A stretch of DNA of 64,000 nucleotides from Sapria himalayana (taxonomy: Eukaryota > Streptophyta > Magnoliopsida > Malpighiales > Rafflesiaceae): positions 63,714-127,713 of the forward strand of contig JAREIK010002411.1 in NCBI GenBank assembly GCA_029783825.1. Reading direction: 5' to 3'. Under the pieces are notes generated by a model. The model was not told where the DNA came from. It was given only the letters and a program-made list of their open reading frames with translations, and made no database searches. Numbering within the stretch: position 1 is the first letter of the stretch; each line of letters starts with the position of its first letter. The position numbers were made by a program, and so were the translations under genes. Positions 50,730 through 62,754 of this stretch are shown one piece after another.

Positions 50730-51163
50730 TGCTTTTTATTGCCTCTTATGCTGTCCCTTATGCTGCCCTTTAAGCTTCTCTTTTATTGCGTCTCTTGGAG
50801 CCTCCAATAATGCCTCTTTAGCTATCCCCGAGCCTCTTTAACTGTCTTCCTAAACCTCTTAAAGTCCTCCATTTCTTGTCTTTCAGCTTCTAATCTGAAA
50901 CCAACATTCTTTCTCCCCTTGTCCCGATTAACCCTCCCCTTAACAAAGAATCTGGAAATAAAATAAACATCAACAACAACCTCTTCTTCTTCCTTCCCGT
51001 TCCAGCACCTCGAATTGGCAAAACCTGCTTTCTTGTCTTCACCACAACCAATATTGATTTGTCTGCAATATTTCCTGCAAAACAGTAAAATATACAAACG
51101 CCCCCCCCCCCCCCCCCCCTCTATACATGCATTTAATAACCTAACCCTAACTCTTCTGCCCAA
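50730..51163 (-). pseudogene. Unrecognised coding-like stretch in the retroposon
   Basis: Minus-strand frame from 51163 to 50822 (113 codons) encodes a poly-Gly run from the C19 tract, then INIGCGEDKKAGFANS, a Glu/Val run, and a basic KGRVNRDKGRKN segment before EDFKRFRKTVKEARG. With a one-base shift near 50822 the frame goes on for about 29 more codons (EALLEAPRDAIKEKLKG, then His-Lys-Gln repeats). 'tgttttgcag' just upstream (near 51075) looks like a splice acceptor, so the start inside the Gly run is doubtful. I do not recognise the protein. It could be a retroposed host exon or a LINE region. Confidence 0.35.
51101..51119. repeat. (C)19 homopolymer
   Basis: Uninterrupted run of 19 C inside the retroposon. 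Length in the assembly may be unreliable. Confidence 0.9.
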
Positions 51164-51240
51164 TCTATACTTGCTACCTCACCCTAACATATATCCAAAC
51201 AAAAGGAAGCGCCAAGGAAATATCTTTCTATCTATCTTTA

Positions 51241-51278
<38 letters not shown>

Positions 51279-51470
51279 AACTATCTATCTAACTATCTTT
51301 CTATCTATCTGTCTATCTATTTTTCTATGTATTTATATATTTATTGATCTATATATTTTTATAACTATCTATTTATCTATCTTTTGATTTATCTTTCTTT
51401 TTATCTTTCTATTTATCTTTCTATTTATCTGTATATCTATCTATATATTTGTTTATCTAATTGTTTATTT

Positions 51471-51474
<4 letters not shown>

Positions 51475-51512
<38 letters not shown>
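51475..51512. repeat. (TA)n tract in block D
   Basis: Pure TA run of about 38 bp, with another at about 51249-51276. Confidence 0.93.
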
Positions 51513-51543
<31 letters not shown>

Positions 51544-51872
51544 GTGTTTATCTATCATTCTATATTTCTATCTATCTATCTATTTCTCTATCTAACTGAC
51601 ATTTTATATATATATCTGTCTATCAGTTTATCTATTTATCTATCTATCTATTTATCTATTTATCTATCTATCTATTTATCTATCTATCTATATTTATATC
51701 AATGTATCTATCTATATATCTATTTGTTTTTATATCTTTTTATCTATCTGTCAATTTATTTTTAAATATCTATTTGTCTATCTTTGTGTCTATGTATCTA
51801 TCTATCTTTATGTCTATGTAGTTGTCTATCAATTCATCAATCTATCTACCTAATAATCTATCGATTTACAAA

Positions 51873-51907
<35 letters not shown>

Positions 51908-53301
51908 GTCTATCTATCAATCAATTTATCTATATATGTATGAATCTATCTATAAATCTATTTATTAATCTGTATATCAATTTGTATATCAATCTTTCTA
52001 TCAATCCATCAATAAATATATCTGTCTATTTGTCTATCAATATTACTATCTATTTATCTATCAATCTCTCTATTTTTATATCAATCTATATATCATTCTT
52101 TCTATATTTGTAACTATTTTTATACATCTATTTGTCTATCAATCTTTATATCTATCTTTTTATCTGTCTATTTGTCTATCAGTCTATCTATCAATCTATA
52201 TGTATATCTATCTTTCTATCTATCGGTCTATCTATTTGTATATAAATGTGTCTATCAATCTGTCTATCTATCTGTATATCTATTTCTCTATCTATCTGTC
52301 TATATATCTGTCTATCTATATGTCCATCCATTTGTCTATCTATCAATTGAACTATATGTCTATATATCTAAATATATATCTCTAACTATATGTATATCTA
52401 TCTATCTATCTATTTATATATTTATCTATTTATCTATCTATTTATTTATCTATCTATCTATTTGTCTAACTATCTATCATTCTATATTTTTCTATTTATG
52501 TATCTATATATCTATCTATTTGTCTCTCTCTATATCTGTATATCTATATATCTATCTCTCTAACTATCTATCTATCTATATATCTACCTAACTATTTGTC
52601 TATCAATATGTCAATCTATTTGTCTATCTATCTTTATATCTCTTTATTTAGCTATATATCTATCTATCTGTACATCTGTATATCTATTTGTAAATCTATC
52701 TATTTATCTGTCTAACTATTTGTCTATCAATATGTCAATCTATTTGTCTATCTATCTGTCTATCCATCTATCTATCTATATGTATATCTATCTATCTATC
52801 TGTAAATCTACATATCTATCAATAAATCTATCTATATATCTATCTATTTAATATTTTATTTATTTATTTATCTATCTATCTATCTATGTATCTCTCAATT
52901 AATTTATATATCAGTCTATCTATTTGTCAATGAGCCTATCTATAAATCTATCTATTAATCTGTATATGTATTTATCTATCTTTCTTTCTATCTTAATTTT
53001 TATCAGTCAATTTATCTATGTGCCTGTATATCAATGTCTATCTTTCTATCCATAAATATATTATCAGCCTACCTGTATGTCTATTTGTCTGTCTATCTAT
53101 TTATCTATTTATCTTTCTATCTATCTATGTTTCAATCAATCCATCTATCTATTTGTTTAAGTATCAATTTATCTATCTATCTGTCTATCTATCTTTCTTT
53201 ATATTTTTCTATCTATCTGTATATCTATCTATCTACCTATATGTCTATCTATATGTCTATCTATCAGTCTAACTCTTCATCTATCTATTTATCTATCTAT
53301 C

Positions 53302-53306
<5 letters not shown>

Positions 53307-53370
<64 letters not shown>
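53307..53370. repeat. (TA)n followed by (CT)n in block D
   Basis: TA run to about 53346 directly followed by a pure CT run to about 53370, the only CT expansion of this size I noticed in the array. Confidence 0.93.
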
Positions 53371-53376
<6 letters not shown>

Positions 53377-55407
53377 CTATGTGTATGTCTATCTATTATC
53401 ATATCTATTTGTCTATCTTTTTATCTACATATCTGTCTCCCTATCTATTTATCTATATGTATCTATATCTATCTGTATGTCTGTTTCCCTTTCTATCTTT
53501 CTATCTATCTATATGTTTATCGATCTATTTATATATCAATATATGTCTATCTATCTATGTATCTATCTATATATCTAGTTATCTATCTTTATGCCTATCT
53601 ATCTATATATCTATCTATTTATCTATCTGTCTATCTATCTATCTGTCTGTATGTCTATCTCTCTATCTTTTGATATATCTATCTGTCTATCTGTCTGTCT
53701 ATCAATCTATCTATATTTTTATCTATATCTCTATTATCTATCTATTTATTAGTCTATCTATATATCTATCTATCTGTGTATCTTTTGTTTATCTATCTAT
53801 CTGCTTATTTATTTATATATCAATCTATCTAACTAAATATCTATCTATCTCTCTATCTATCTATCTATCTATAATTTTATCTATCTCTCTATTGATCTAT
53901 TTGTCTATCTATCTGTCTATCTATCTATCTATCTATCTATCTGGTAGTATATCTATCTATTTGTCTCTCTATCTATCTATCTGGCTATCTTTCTATCTAT
54001 TTGTCTATCTATCTATCGAAGTATTTTTCTATGTGTTTATCTATCGGTCTTTCTAATTATTTCTGTATCTTTCTGTCTATCTATCTATCTTTCATATTTT
54101 CAATCAATCAATTTATCTATCTATCTATCTATCAATATGTCTATCAAATAGTCTAATAATCTATCAATCTATCTATCCATTTGTCTATCTATCTATCTAT
54201 CTATGTATTTGACTATCTATCTGTCTATCAATAAATTCATTTATATGCCTATCTATTTGTATATCTATCAATCTATCTTTCTGTCTCTATATTTGTCTAC
54301 ATATATATATATCTATCTACCTATTAATCTACTTGTCTATTTGTCTGTCTATCTATCAAAAAAATCTATCTATCAATCTATCTATCTGACTCTCTATTTG
54401 TCTATCTTTCTATCTATTTATATATATGTCTATTTATCTGCCTTTCTATCTTTCTATATATATGACTATCTATTGGCTTATCTATCTAGATATATTATCT
54501 CTTTATCTATTTATTTATCTATCTATTTATCTATCTGTCTATCAATCTATCAATCAATCTATTTATTTATATATCATTCAGTCTTTCTTTTTTTCTTTCT
54601 TTCTATTTAACTATCAATTTTTCTATGTGTCTATCTATCAATCTATTTGTTTATCTATTTGTCAATCTTTCTATATGTTTGTCTGTAAGTTTATCTGTTT
54701 ATCTATCTATATATATATATATAACTTTCTCTATTTATCTATCTATATATATATAACTCTCTCTATCTGTCTATCTATTATTCTATCTATCTCTCTATTA
54801 TCTGTCTATCTATCAGTCTAACTATCTGTCTATCTATGTGTCTATGTTTCTGTCTATATTTCTATATATCTATCTGCCTTTTTATCTATTTATTTATCTG
54901 TCTATCTATCTATCATTCTGTTTATCTTTTTATCTAACTATATGTCTATCTATCTATCTATCTATCTATTTGTCTATCTATCAATGTATCTATCTATCTA
55001 TCTATATATCTTTCTGTCTATCTATCTGGCTATCTATCTATTTGTTTATATATATATATATATATCTATATGTCTATTTATCTTTATGTCTATCTATTTA
55101 TCTATCTATCGATCTATTTGTCTATGTATCTATCTATTTATTTGTCTATCTATATATCTATCTATCCATTCTTTTTCTGTCTATCTATTTATCTATCTCC
55201 CTATTTATCTATCTATCTATCTAACTATCTATATATCTTTCTTTCTATCTATCTGTCTATATATCTTTCTATCTATCTATTTATCTATCTATCATTCAAT
55301 TTGTGTATCTCTCTATCTATCTATCTATCTAACTATCTATCAATTTGACTATCTCTTTATCTATCTATCTATCTATCTATATTTCTATCTATTTTTGATT
55401 CTATCTA

Positions 55408-55870
55408 CACTATAAGAAAATGTCACTTTAGTTATGAAAAATTAGCTTTGGAAATAATCCCTATCTAATTAGCGAGGGATCAGCTAGGGAATAGCAATAG
55501 ATGTTTTATTTTACATTGAATTACTAAATTGTGATGAATCTGAGATGGATTAGAAATAGATATTTTTGATTTAAAATTCTCCTTAGCTAAAATTATCGTA
55601 AATTATCACCCAAAGAATGTCGGGCACTTTAACGCCTTTAGAGATGGGTTTTACCTAGCTAATTAGTTCGAGACAAAATCCCTCACTAACTAAAATTCTT
55701 ATAAATTTTTTATGATTTTATATTTAATTGCAAGTGATTATTCCTTAAATTCTATTTTTTACAAAATATATCCATTTAGCTAGGGATTTTTCCGTAGCTA
55801 TTTGTGCTGGGGATAATTTTCATTTCTAATCTTTAATGATTTAATTTTTTTTATAGATTATTTGTTTTAA
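55408..55870. repeat. CACTA3 left TIR and subterminal repeats
   Basis: Degenerate TIR plus several 'tagctaggga'-type motifs, fewer than in CACTA2; the 50-65 bp tandem units are decayed or absent. Confidence 0.75.
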
Positions 55871-57410
55871 TATTTTATTTAATTTTGTATATTAAAGGTA
55901 CCTATGTGATGGTCTATAGATGAGCGATCCTTGAGAGACACATTTTCTTCGTATAATTTTAAAATTAGGTTATTATAAATAAAGAATTTTAAAAATATAT
56001 AAATATGAATAAAAATCTATATTAATAAAGACTACAATAACTATTTTTATGATTATAAAATATTTAATAATTGATCCAAAATATTTTTTTGAAATATTTA
56101 ATTATGATTTTTAAATAATTTTGTTAAAAAAGATTAAATAATAAATTATAATAACTTTTATGATATTTTATTTAATAAATCAACATACATAAATATTACT
56201 ATAATAAAAAGCTAAAATAATAATTGTATACTTAAAATAAAAAAATTATAAAAATATCTAAAGTAATGAATAAACAAGTAAATATTTATATTATTTAAAG
56301 TAAAAAATATGTTTATGATTATAGGAATCTTTTAAAAAAATAATACTAAAAGATTTAAAATTTTCGAAACAAATAAATTTCAAAATTTTCATAAAATTTA
56401 AAAGAAAATAAATTGATATTTAAAGATTAATACATAGATGTTTTGATTGCATTAAAAAAAATTTGATGATTTAAAAAATAAATATCTTAGTGTGGTTATT
56501 AAATTAAAAGAACACTTCATGTCTTTTTTTAGGGTTTTTAGAAATTATTTAAAATATTACTAAAGAAATTTTTTTGTCCTAAAAATACTTTAATTTATTT
56601 TTAGCCCTATAAACACTTTTGAAAAGTACTACCAAACTAACCCAAAGTTGATATGAATTCAAGTTTTATTTTTTGTCTCTATTAAATTTATAAGAATTAA
56701 ATAATTGAGTTAGATCTTTACTATTATCTTTTAATATTCCATTTTTATTAAAATAATAAATATAATTTTTTTTATTGATCTTCTCACTTTAAGTAATTTT
56801 TTTTATTTTATAAATTATAAATTATATCAAATAATATAAAATATTTGTTCCTTTATAATTATGTCATATTATATTCATAAAAAATAAATTGAATTCTTAA
56901 AAATTTATAACCATTATATATATATATATATATGTATATGAAATACTTTATTATAATATAATATTATTTTCTTTATGAATTAATATTATAAATTTATCCA
57001 TAAATTTAAAATAATATGAAATGTTATAAATTTTTTATGGTTATACATTTATATAATATGGATATATTAAATAATTTGTTTTTTTAATAAATGAAATAAT
57101 ATGAAAATTGGAATACCAATTATTAGTTTTCATGGTTATTAGTAATCTAATTTTTTTAATCATCATTTTTATAGCCATTATTAAATTTTTTTTTCTGAAA
57201 GTCATTTCATTAATTTAAAATTAATATTACAACAATTAACCATTAAAATTTTATAAATTATTAATAATAAATTTATTTATTGATGAAATAATATCATTTA
57301 TGGTTAAATACAAATCTATTTCATTTTTTTATTTAAATTATTTAATTTTTATAATTTTAGTTTACTTTTATATTTTTGTCTCTTTTTTTTGATATATATA
57401 CATCCATTTT
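55871..57410. other. CACTA3 AT-rich region
   Basis: Colinear in part with CACTA2 19590-20440. It includes a stretch at about 56440-56660 with no counterpart in CACTA2, followed by renewed similarity from about 56690 ('aagaattaaataattgag'). No gene content. Confidence 0.6.
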
Positions 57411-57429
57411 TTTATTTATAGTTTCCATG

Positions 57430-57553
57430 TAAAAGGAAAATGGTAATGCATTCAAGCGTAAACCATTTTTACTATCTTTGCGAAGAGGAAGAGCGGAGAA
57501 GCAAATAGGGACTACGGGGGAAACCTACAAATTCTAGCTCTTCTTGTTACTAG
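57430..57553 (+). other. Exon-like segment with splice donor (CACTA3)
   Basis: A less AT-rich stretch ('gcgaagaggaagagcgg', 'gggactacgggggaaacc') ends in TAG|GTAAGA at 57554-57559, a strong donor. It lies about 2 kb inside the terminus, as does the CACTA2 exon-like segment, but its sequence is different. It is probably a captured or element-specific 5' untranslated exon. Confidence 0.45.
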
Positions 57554-58440
57554 GTAAGATTATTATTACTCTTCTCCTTTAGAATACTAAATACATTTCT
57601 CTACCTCTTTCAATTTGATTACCACTGGGAGAATTTGGTTTATAGAAATTATTAGGTTTTAATTTTTTTTTTCATTTTTCCCTAATTTTTGTTCTTCTTT
57701 CTCATATTTTCACATCACTTATATGATTTTGACTCTCCACCATTAATGAAACAACATACGATTAGTGTAAGCTTTGTTTTTTAGTGATTAATTTTTTAGG
57801 ATTTTATGGATTTCAAATACTAAATGTATGCTTATTGTTTTCTACTTCTGTAGCTTAAGAATAAAAAATTTTGCTTAATGTATTCTACTTCAGTAACTTA
57901 AGAAAAGATAAACACAATGTTTATGGGTTCTATTTTGATTGTCTCCGTAAATATTATAAATAGATAACATTATATTTAAACTTTTAAACATTTATAAAAT
58001 CATATGACATTATATATAAATGTCAATACTTTAATATATATAAATGTATTACATTATATATAAACATTGATATGTTTATATAAACATATAATGTTATATA
58101 TAAATATTTATACATATGTATAAATGTTTATAAATATTTATACAACATTTACATAAAACTATCCATTTATATTATTTTTTATATAACATTTATATAACAT
58201 ATAAAATGTTTATAGATATTTGTAAACATTTATATAACATATAAATAATTATATAAATATATAATATTTATAATGTTTATATAAATGTGATATATATACT
58301 AATAATTTTTATAAAAGTGTTAAATATATATGTTTATATATATGTAACATTTATAAAAATATTTTAAACACAACATTATATCTCAACACTTGTATATTTA
58401 TATAATTATATGCCATTATATATAAATGTTTATAATTTAA
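57554..58440. repeat. AT-rich intron-like region with ATTTATA minisatellite
   Basis: From about 57945 to 58440 the sequence consists of 'aaacatttataaa' and 'tatataaatgtttata' units, partly palindromic. No coding signal. Confidence 0.6.
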
Positions 58441-59466
58441 TATATATGTGCAACTACGATAATAGTGATGTACAAAATGATGCTTGTATGCATCCACAAG
58501 AGATTATATTTATACTTTTATATCATATGAAGAAATGATGTATCATAGAGGGATATTTTTAAGTAAATATACATGTTGATAAATCAATTGTTATAGTAAT
58601 ATGATAAATCATTTGTTATCCCATAAATTGAAGTTCTGCTAAAAAATTAAACATAATTTGGATTCTCCCCAAATTTTAGTTTCTACCCAAATCATATAAA
58701 TGAAGTGTCAACTATTGTGCCATATTACTATGAATGACCATGCACACTGTCAACAAAAATAATACTACACAACTACAATGCCTATTGTGCAATTGAGGTG
58801 CCTACTACAATGTAGAAACTCTTTTGTGACACGCAAACATGCACCATCCTTTTTATGGAGTTGATACTTGTCTCACGCAGTATGTGAAGGCAGTAATGGG
58901 GTGTTACTGTAGCATGTATGCCCATGTCCCCTATGTTGGCACAATGTAAGTTCTCTCATTTTTTTAGGATTTTGAACCATTACATGCCTCGAGGTTTGTT
59001 TTCCTTAGAGTCTTGGCTTTGATACTATGCATAATTCTATGCCAAACATAAAACTTGATGAAAAACTTTTAGGAAAAAAATAACAAGCAATCCTTTCATT
59101 TAATATAATGGGCCAGAGAATTGAAGCAGTCTAGAGGTTAGGTGCTCCATCAATAATAACATTGAAATAATAAAAAAAAGTAAAAAATACAAAAGGTATG
59201 ATTATAAACTAGAATAATTAGTATTAATTAATATATTTTTTATTTTTCTACAATATTAATATGGTAAGATTGGTTAAGAATGAATTCAATAAAATTTGTG
59301 AGTAACTCATTAGTTAAAAATCCATGAACAATGAAGTGTCTCACATATTATATAACTTTAGTTATTTGATTTGTAAGCTTTTGCTGCATTCTATTGTTGA
59401 CTATTGTTAGTGATGTGTTTATATTTTACACTCATGAACTTTTCCCATTTTATTGTGGAACTAACA
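58441..59466. other. Interval upstream of the ARM-repeat exons, nothing recognised
   Basis: Mixed-complexity sequence, possibly intronic to the captured gene. I find no ARM-repeat or BTB-domain exon in it. Confidence 0.4.
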
Positions 59467-60446
59467 GAACATCAGTAGCTTATTATTGACATAGGTGCTT
59501 TACCACCTCTTGTGGACCTATTGAAGAGGCACTGATATGGATCTACTTTTTGGGTAGTGAATAGCATCCTAAGATTGGCAGCTAATGTGATCACCAACAT
59601 TGCCCATGAGAATAGCAACATCAAAATTCATATTTGGTTTTTATTTTTAATGCAATCACTATTTCCATTGTGGACAATGCTTTTTGTTAATAAGTTATTT
59701 TTCAGGATAAATGGTGGGATACCACCTCTGGTTGAATTTTTGGATTTCTATGATGCTAAAGTGCAAAGGGCATCTGCTGGGGTACTGAGAACCTTAGCTT
59801 TCAAGAATGAAGAGAATAAAAATAAGATGATGTTCCATATTGTGATTGATAATTTTTTATCATTTACTTTGCAATGAGAAAATAATGCATTTTTTTTACT
59901 GTTAAGATTGTCGAGTGCAATGCTCTTCCCACTCTCATCTTAATGTTGTGCTCAGAAAATGCTATTTTACATTATGAAGTAGTTACTTTACATAAAAATT
60001 GAGACCTCAATTATTTTTTTAGTTATCATTATTCTAAAATTTTGATCTTGGCCTTTGTTTTCTTATTTGGACCAATTATTTTTGTTGTTACAGGTAGGTT
60101 GATTAAAAATTTTGTTCATTCATCTCCAAACATTAAGAAAGAAGTTCTGTCTGCTGGGGGCTGGGGCATTGCAACTTATTATCAATTTGCTTTGGTCCTT
60201 CCATTTGAAGTATTTTGTTGAAAATTGTATTTTTATTTATTATGTATCTGAACATATTTTATTTCTATATCATTATCTAAAGTTACTATCTTAATTTACT
60301 TTGATTTACTATAATTTTAATATTTAAATTTGCTTTTAATAATTCTCTAAAAGGTTTTTAGGATAAATAGCTCATGTTGCCCTGAGAGCTAGAGGGAAGC
60401 TACTTTATTATTGGTATAGTTTGCAACAAATGATTCGGATTGCAAG
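59467..60446 (+). pseudogene. ARIA/ABAP1-like ARM-repeat gene fragment, introns retained
   Basis: ARIA and ABAP1 are plant ARM-repeat plus BTB proteins that interact with transcription or replication factors. Five exon remnants of the ARM region appear in order: 59467-59632 (IGALPPLVDLLKRH, then ITNIAHENSNIK), 59706-59826 (GGIPPLVEFLDF, VLRTLAFKNEENKNK), 59907-59982 (IVECNALPTLILML), 60094-60208 (NFVHSSPNIKKEVLSAG, then ALQLIINLL) and 60362-60446 (SSCCPES, FATNDSDCK). Introns are kept, with acceptors such as ttttcag at 59699-59705 and tgttacag at 60086-60093, and the donor GTAAGC at 60447. In-frame stops, a two-base frameshift near 60155 and damaged splice sites disable it. The N-terminal ARM repeats and the BTB domain are absent. 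Retained introns show capture as genomic DNA. Confidence 0.88.
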
Positions 60447-61261
60447 GTAAGCATATATGTTTATTTTTCATTCATTTATTATTATTTTCAGGTTTGAAAT
60501 AAATCATTATATGAGAATTTTTGAGAATACTTTTTATTTGGATTCATGTTTTGTGCTTACGTTGGAGGAAGAGGATAGTAAAAAGGTGTGCTCGAATATA
60601 ATTTTTATGTAATCTTGTATTCATGTATTCAATAAATAATATAAAAAATATATTGTGTGCTATAATACCTTTGATAGGTCATAGATTCTATATGCTTTCA
60701 CTGTTTGTCATTGATTGTGGCTGTCGGGTCTTGTATCACAGGTCTATAGTTTTAATGAAGTGACATAGCCCTTGGGGCACACTTATGAGCATTTTATCAT
60801 GGGTATGAGTATCTAACTAGTTCAACATGACATAGTTTTGTATGGCATGAGACAATGGATTTTACTGAGCCTCATTTAGTAGCCCCATTTGCCATTTCTA
60901 GTTGTTGTGTTGGCTAGCCCAATGTGCTAGTTGTGACCCATTACTCTTTCCCAAGCATATTTTGTGCTAGGGTCATGGTCAGACAATTGTGACTCATTAC
61001 CCATGACAATGTGGCATGTGTAGAGCTACTTAGGACTTAGGCATGAGTTATTTTTGGGCACTCATGACTCAGGACCTAATTAACTGACCCAATTATTTTG
61101 TGAAAATGGTTAATCCATAACTAAGCATGTTTAATATAAATTAGAAAATAATTATACCATACAATAGTGGTTGCGTGTTGTTGTGGGTCACATAATATAT
61201 ATTTTTAAGATAAAAAATATCTTTATTTAAAAATTATTGGTCTATCGTTCAATACTAATTA
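60447..61261. other. Interval without recognised gene
   Basis: The next ARM exon expected after 60446 is not found. From about 60690 the sequence is less AT-rich ('gtgacccattac' and similar phrases near 60934 and 60990), suggesting an unidentified dispersed repeat. Confidence 0.4.
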
Positions 61262-61660
61262 GATGAAATTTTTGGGCCCAACCGGGCTGGCGAGCCGTGC
61301 CTGGCATGACATAGTTCCTTGGATGCTAGGCCCTGCAGGGGCCCGCAGCCCATAAACTACCTGGGTTTGGGTTGGTTGGTTGGGGCCAAATTGGTCGAAT
61401 TTTTACAAAATTAGGGTTTCGATGACGTGGTGCCGTACCGCCATCACTCATCGGTCATTACCATGTCCTCTTCATATCAGGAGTCACACGATGCATGTTC
61501 ACCCTTGCTTTGCCCACATTGCTGTTATGACACGTGGGCCCAAAATCCTCAGCATGACACGATACAACTAATACCAAGGATCTGCCCAGCACGAACCAAG
61601 GCATGACACTATAACGTGTCGTGGTATGTTTCGGGCCAAGCTCAAGCCACTTGGCCCATT
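61262..61660. other. GC-rich, partly palindromic transposon-like remnant
   Basis: Rich in 'gggcc', 'ccgtgcc' and 'gacacgt' words, with an imperfect palindrome around 61600-61626 ('gacac' and 'gtgtc' arms). It opens near 'gggcccaaccgggc' and closes with 'cacttggcccatttga'. This resembles dispersed GC-rich plant repeats, but the family is not assigned. A 63-codon frame inside it is probably chance. Confidence 0.45.
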
Positions 61661-62750
61661 TGATACCTATAGATAAGATCTCTTTGATTTTTATGGGTAA
61701 GAAAATTAAGATATTAACCTCTCATAAATTATATGTTGAGTGAGAATTTTGTGTATTAGATATTCTTTTTTTATAATCCTTAAAGCTTTATTGCTTAAAC
61801 TTATAAAGACATATAATAAATAAGATTAAAATCAAATAAATACTCTGCATCATAAGACATAAATTATCAAATAAATGTTCTGCATCATAAGATTAATATT
61901 TTTATTTATTTATTTTAATAAGTCTAACCAATCTATTCTTACTGATTTTTGAGTTTTGTAGTTCTTTCCTAGTAAAACTTAACATAAATTTTAGTTAATT
62001 AAATATTCTAAATAATACATTTGATCCATATAATGAATTAAATTTAGTATGTAGTTACATAAATATTAATGCACTGAATCTTATAAGAATTTTGAATTTA
62101 AAAATATTTGTATTGAGAATAATACTAAGATGACTAATCATTTGAGAATTTCTTATATTATATGTATTTGTTGGAGATCATGTCTTTATTATATATTAGT
62201 ATCTTTGTCCAAGTTATTGGGTTTGAGACTTATCATATGTATTCTTTAAATTTTGATGGTAAGACATTATATATGAATTTCTCCCTTACCTTATGCTAAA
62301 GCAGAAGGCTTGTGCACAAGGTATGATCTTTATATAATGAACTAAATCTTTTAGATGATGTAGAGAAACCATTCTTCTCTAGTGTCATTCCTCGAGTAAG
62401 CAAAAGATTTACTATTAATAGTCACACTTATATTATATGGACAAATTCTAATATGATAAATAGAAATAATACTAAATGAGAAATAAAATCTAGTCAAATA
62501 TACATATTTTAAAAAATATATAACTTTAAAACTAGTACTGGAGTACTGGATGAGACATCTAAGAAGATATGTTGAATAAGTTACAAAAAAATGGTGCATT
62601 AGACCCTATATAATTTAAGTTTAGTATAATTATAATTGGATGCACTTCAACTTTAATATTTTTTGTGTATATAACTAATAATTGGTGATAACAAATTTTA
62701 GGTTGATAATTAGTATGAGATCTTTACTAAAATTTGAACAAGATATTAAA
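61661..62750. other. AT-rich interval, nothing recognised
   Basis: No coding similarity. The 82-codon minus-strand frame at 62351-62599 has no recognisable motif and lies in AT-rich DNA. Confidence 0.45.
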
Positions 62751-62754
62751 TTTT

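Larger units (their letters stand above)
50455..51222 (-). mobile_element. Short LINE-like retroposon with poly(A) tail
   Basis: Read on the minus strand, this about 770-bp insertion ends with 'taatattaataaaacaaatt' and a nine-A tail (T run at 50455-50463), typical of a plant LINE-type 3' end. Its 5' edge lies near 51222. TCTA array continues on both sides, so a target duplication cannot be recognised. It is too short for a full LINE and may be a 5'-truncated or non-autonomous copy. It contains a (C)19 run at 51101-51119 and an unassigned coding-like stretch. Confidence 0.7.
51223..55407. repeat. Degenerate TATC/TCTA microsatellite, block D
   Basis: About 4.2 kb from the retroposon's 5' edge to the CACTA3 terminus. 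It has the same character as the other blocks. The longest open frame in the window (340 codons at 53034-54056) is here and is pure Tyr-Leu-Ser-Ile-type repeat translation. I did not find a clear landmark match to blocks B or C. Confidence 0.95.

Noticed and set aside
53034..54056. 340-codon plus-strand open frame, and dozens of similar frames in all array blocks
   Set aside because: A TATC tetranucleotide read in any plus-strand frame gives the same stop-free peptide (Tyr-Leu-Ser-Ile), while the minus strand has regular TAG stops. The overlapping frames have no domain or composition other than the repeat.
1873..55407. Telomeric or rDNA-related repeat
   Set aside because: No TTTAGGG-type repeats and no rRNA-like sequence are present.
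61380..61571. 63-codon plus-strand frame in the GC-rich island
   Set aside because: Lies across a palindromic repeat remnant and matches no family I know.
62351..62599. 82-codon minus-strand frame
   Set aside because: AT-rich, Tyr/Phe/Ser-heavy, with no motif or neighbour support; probably chance.
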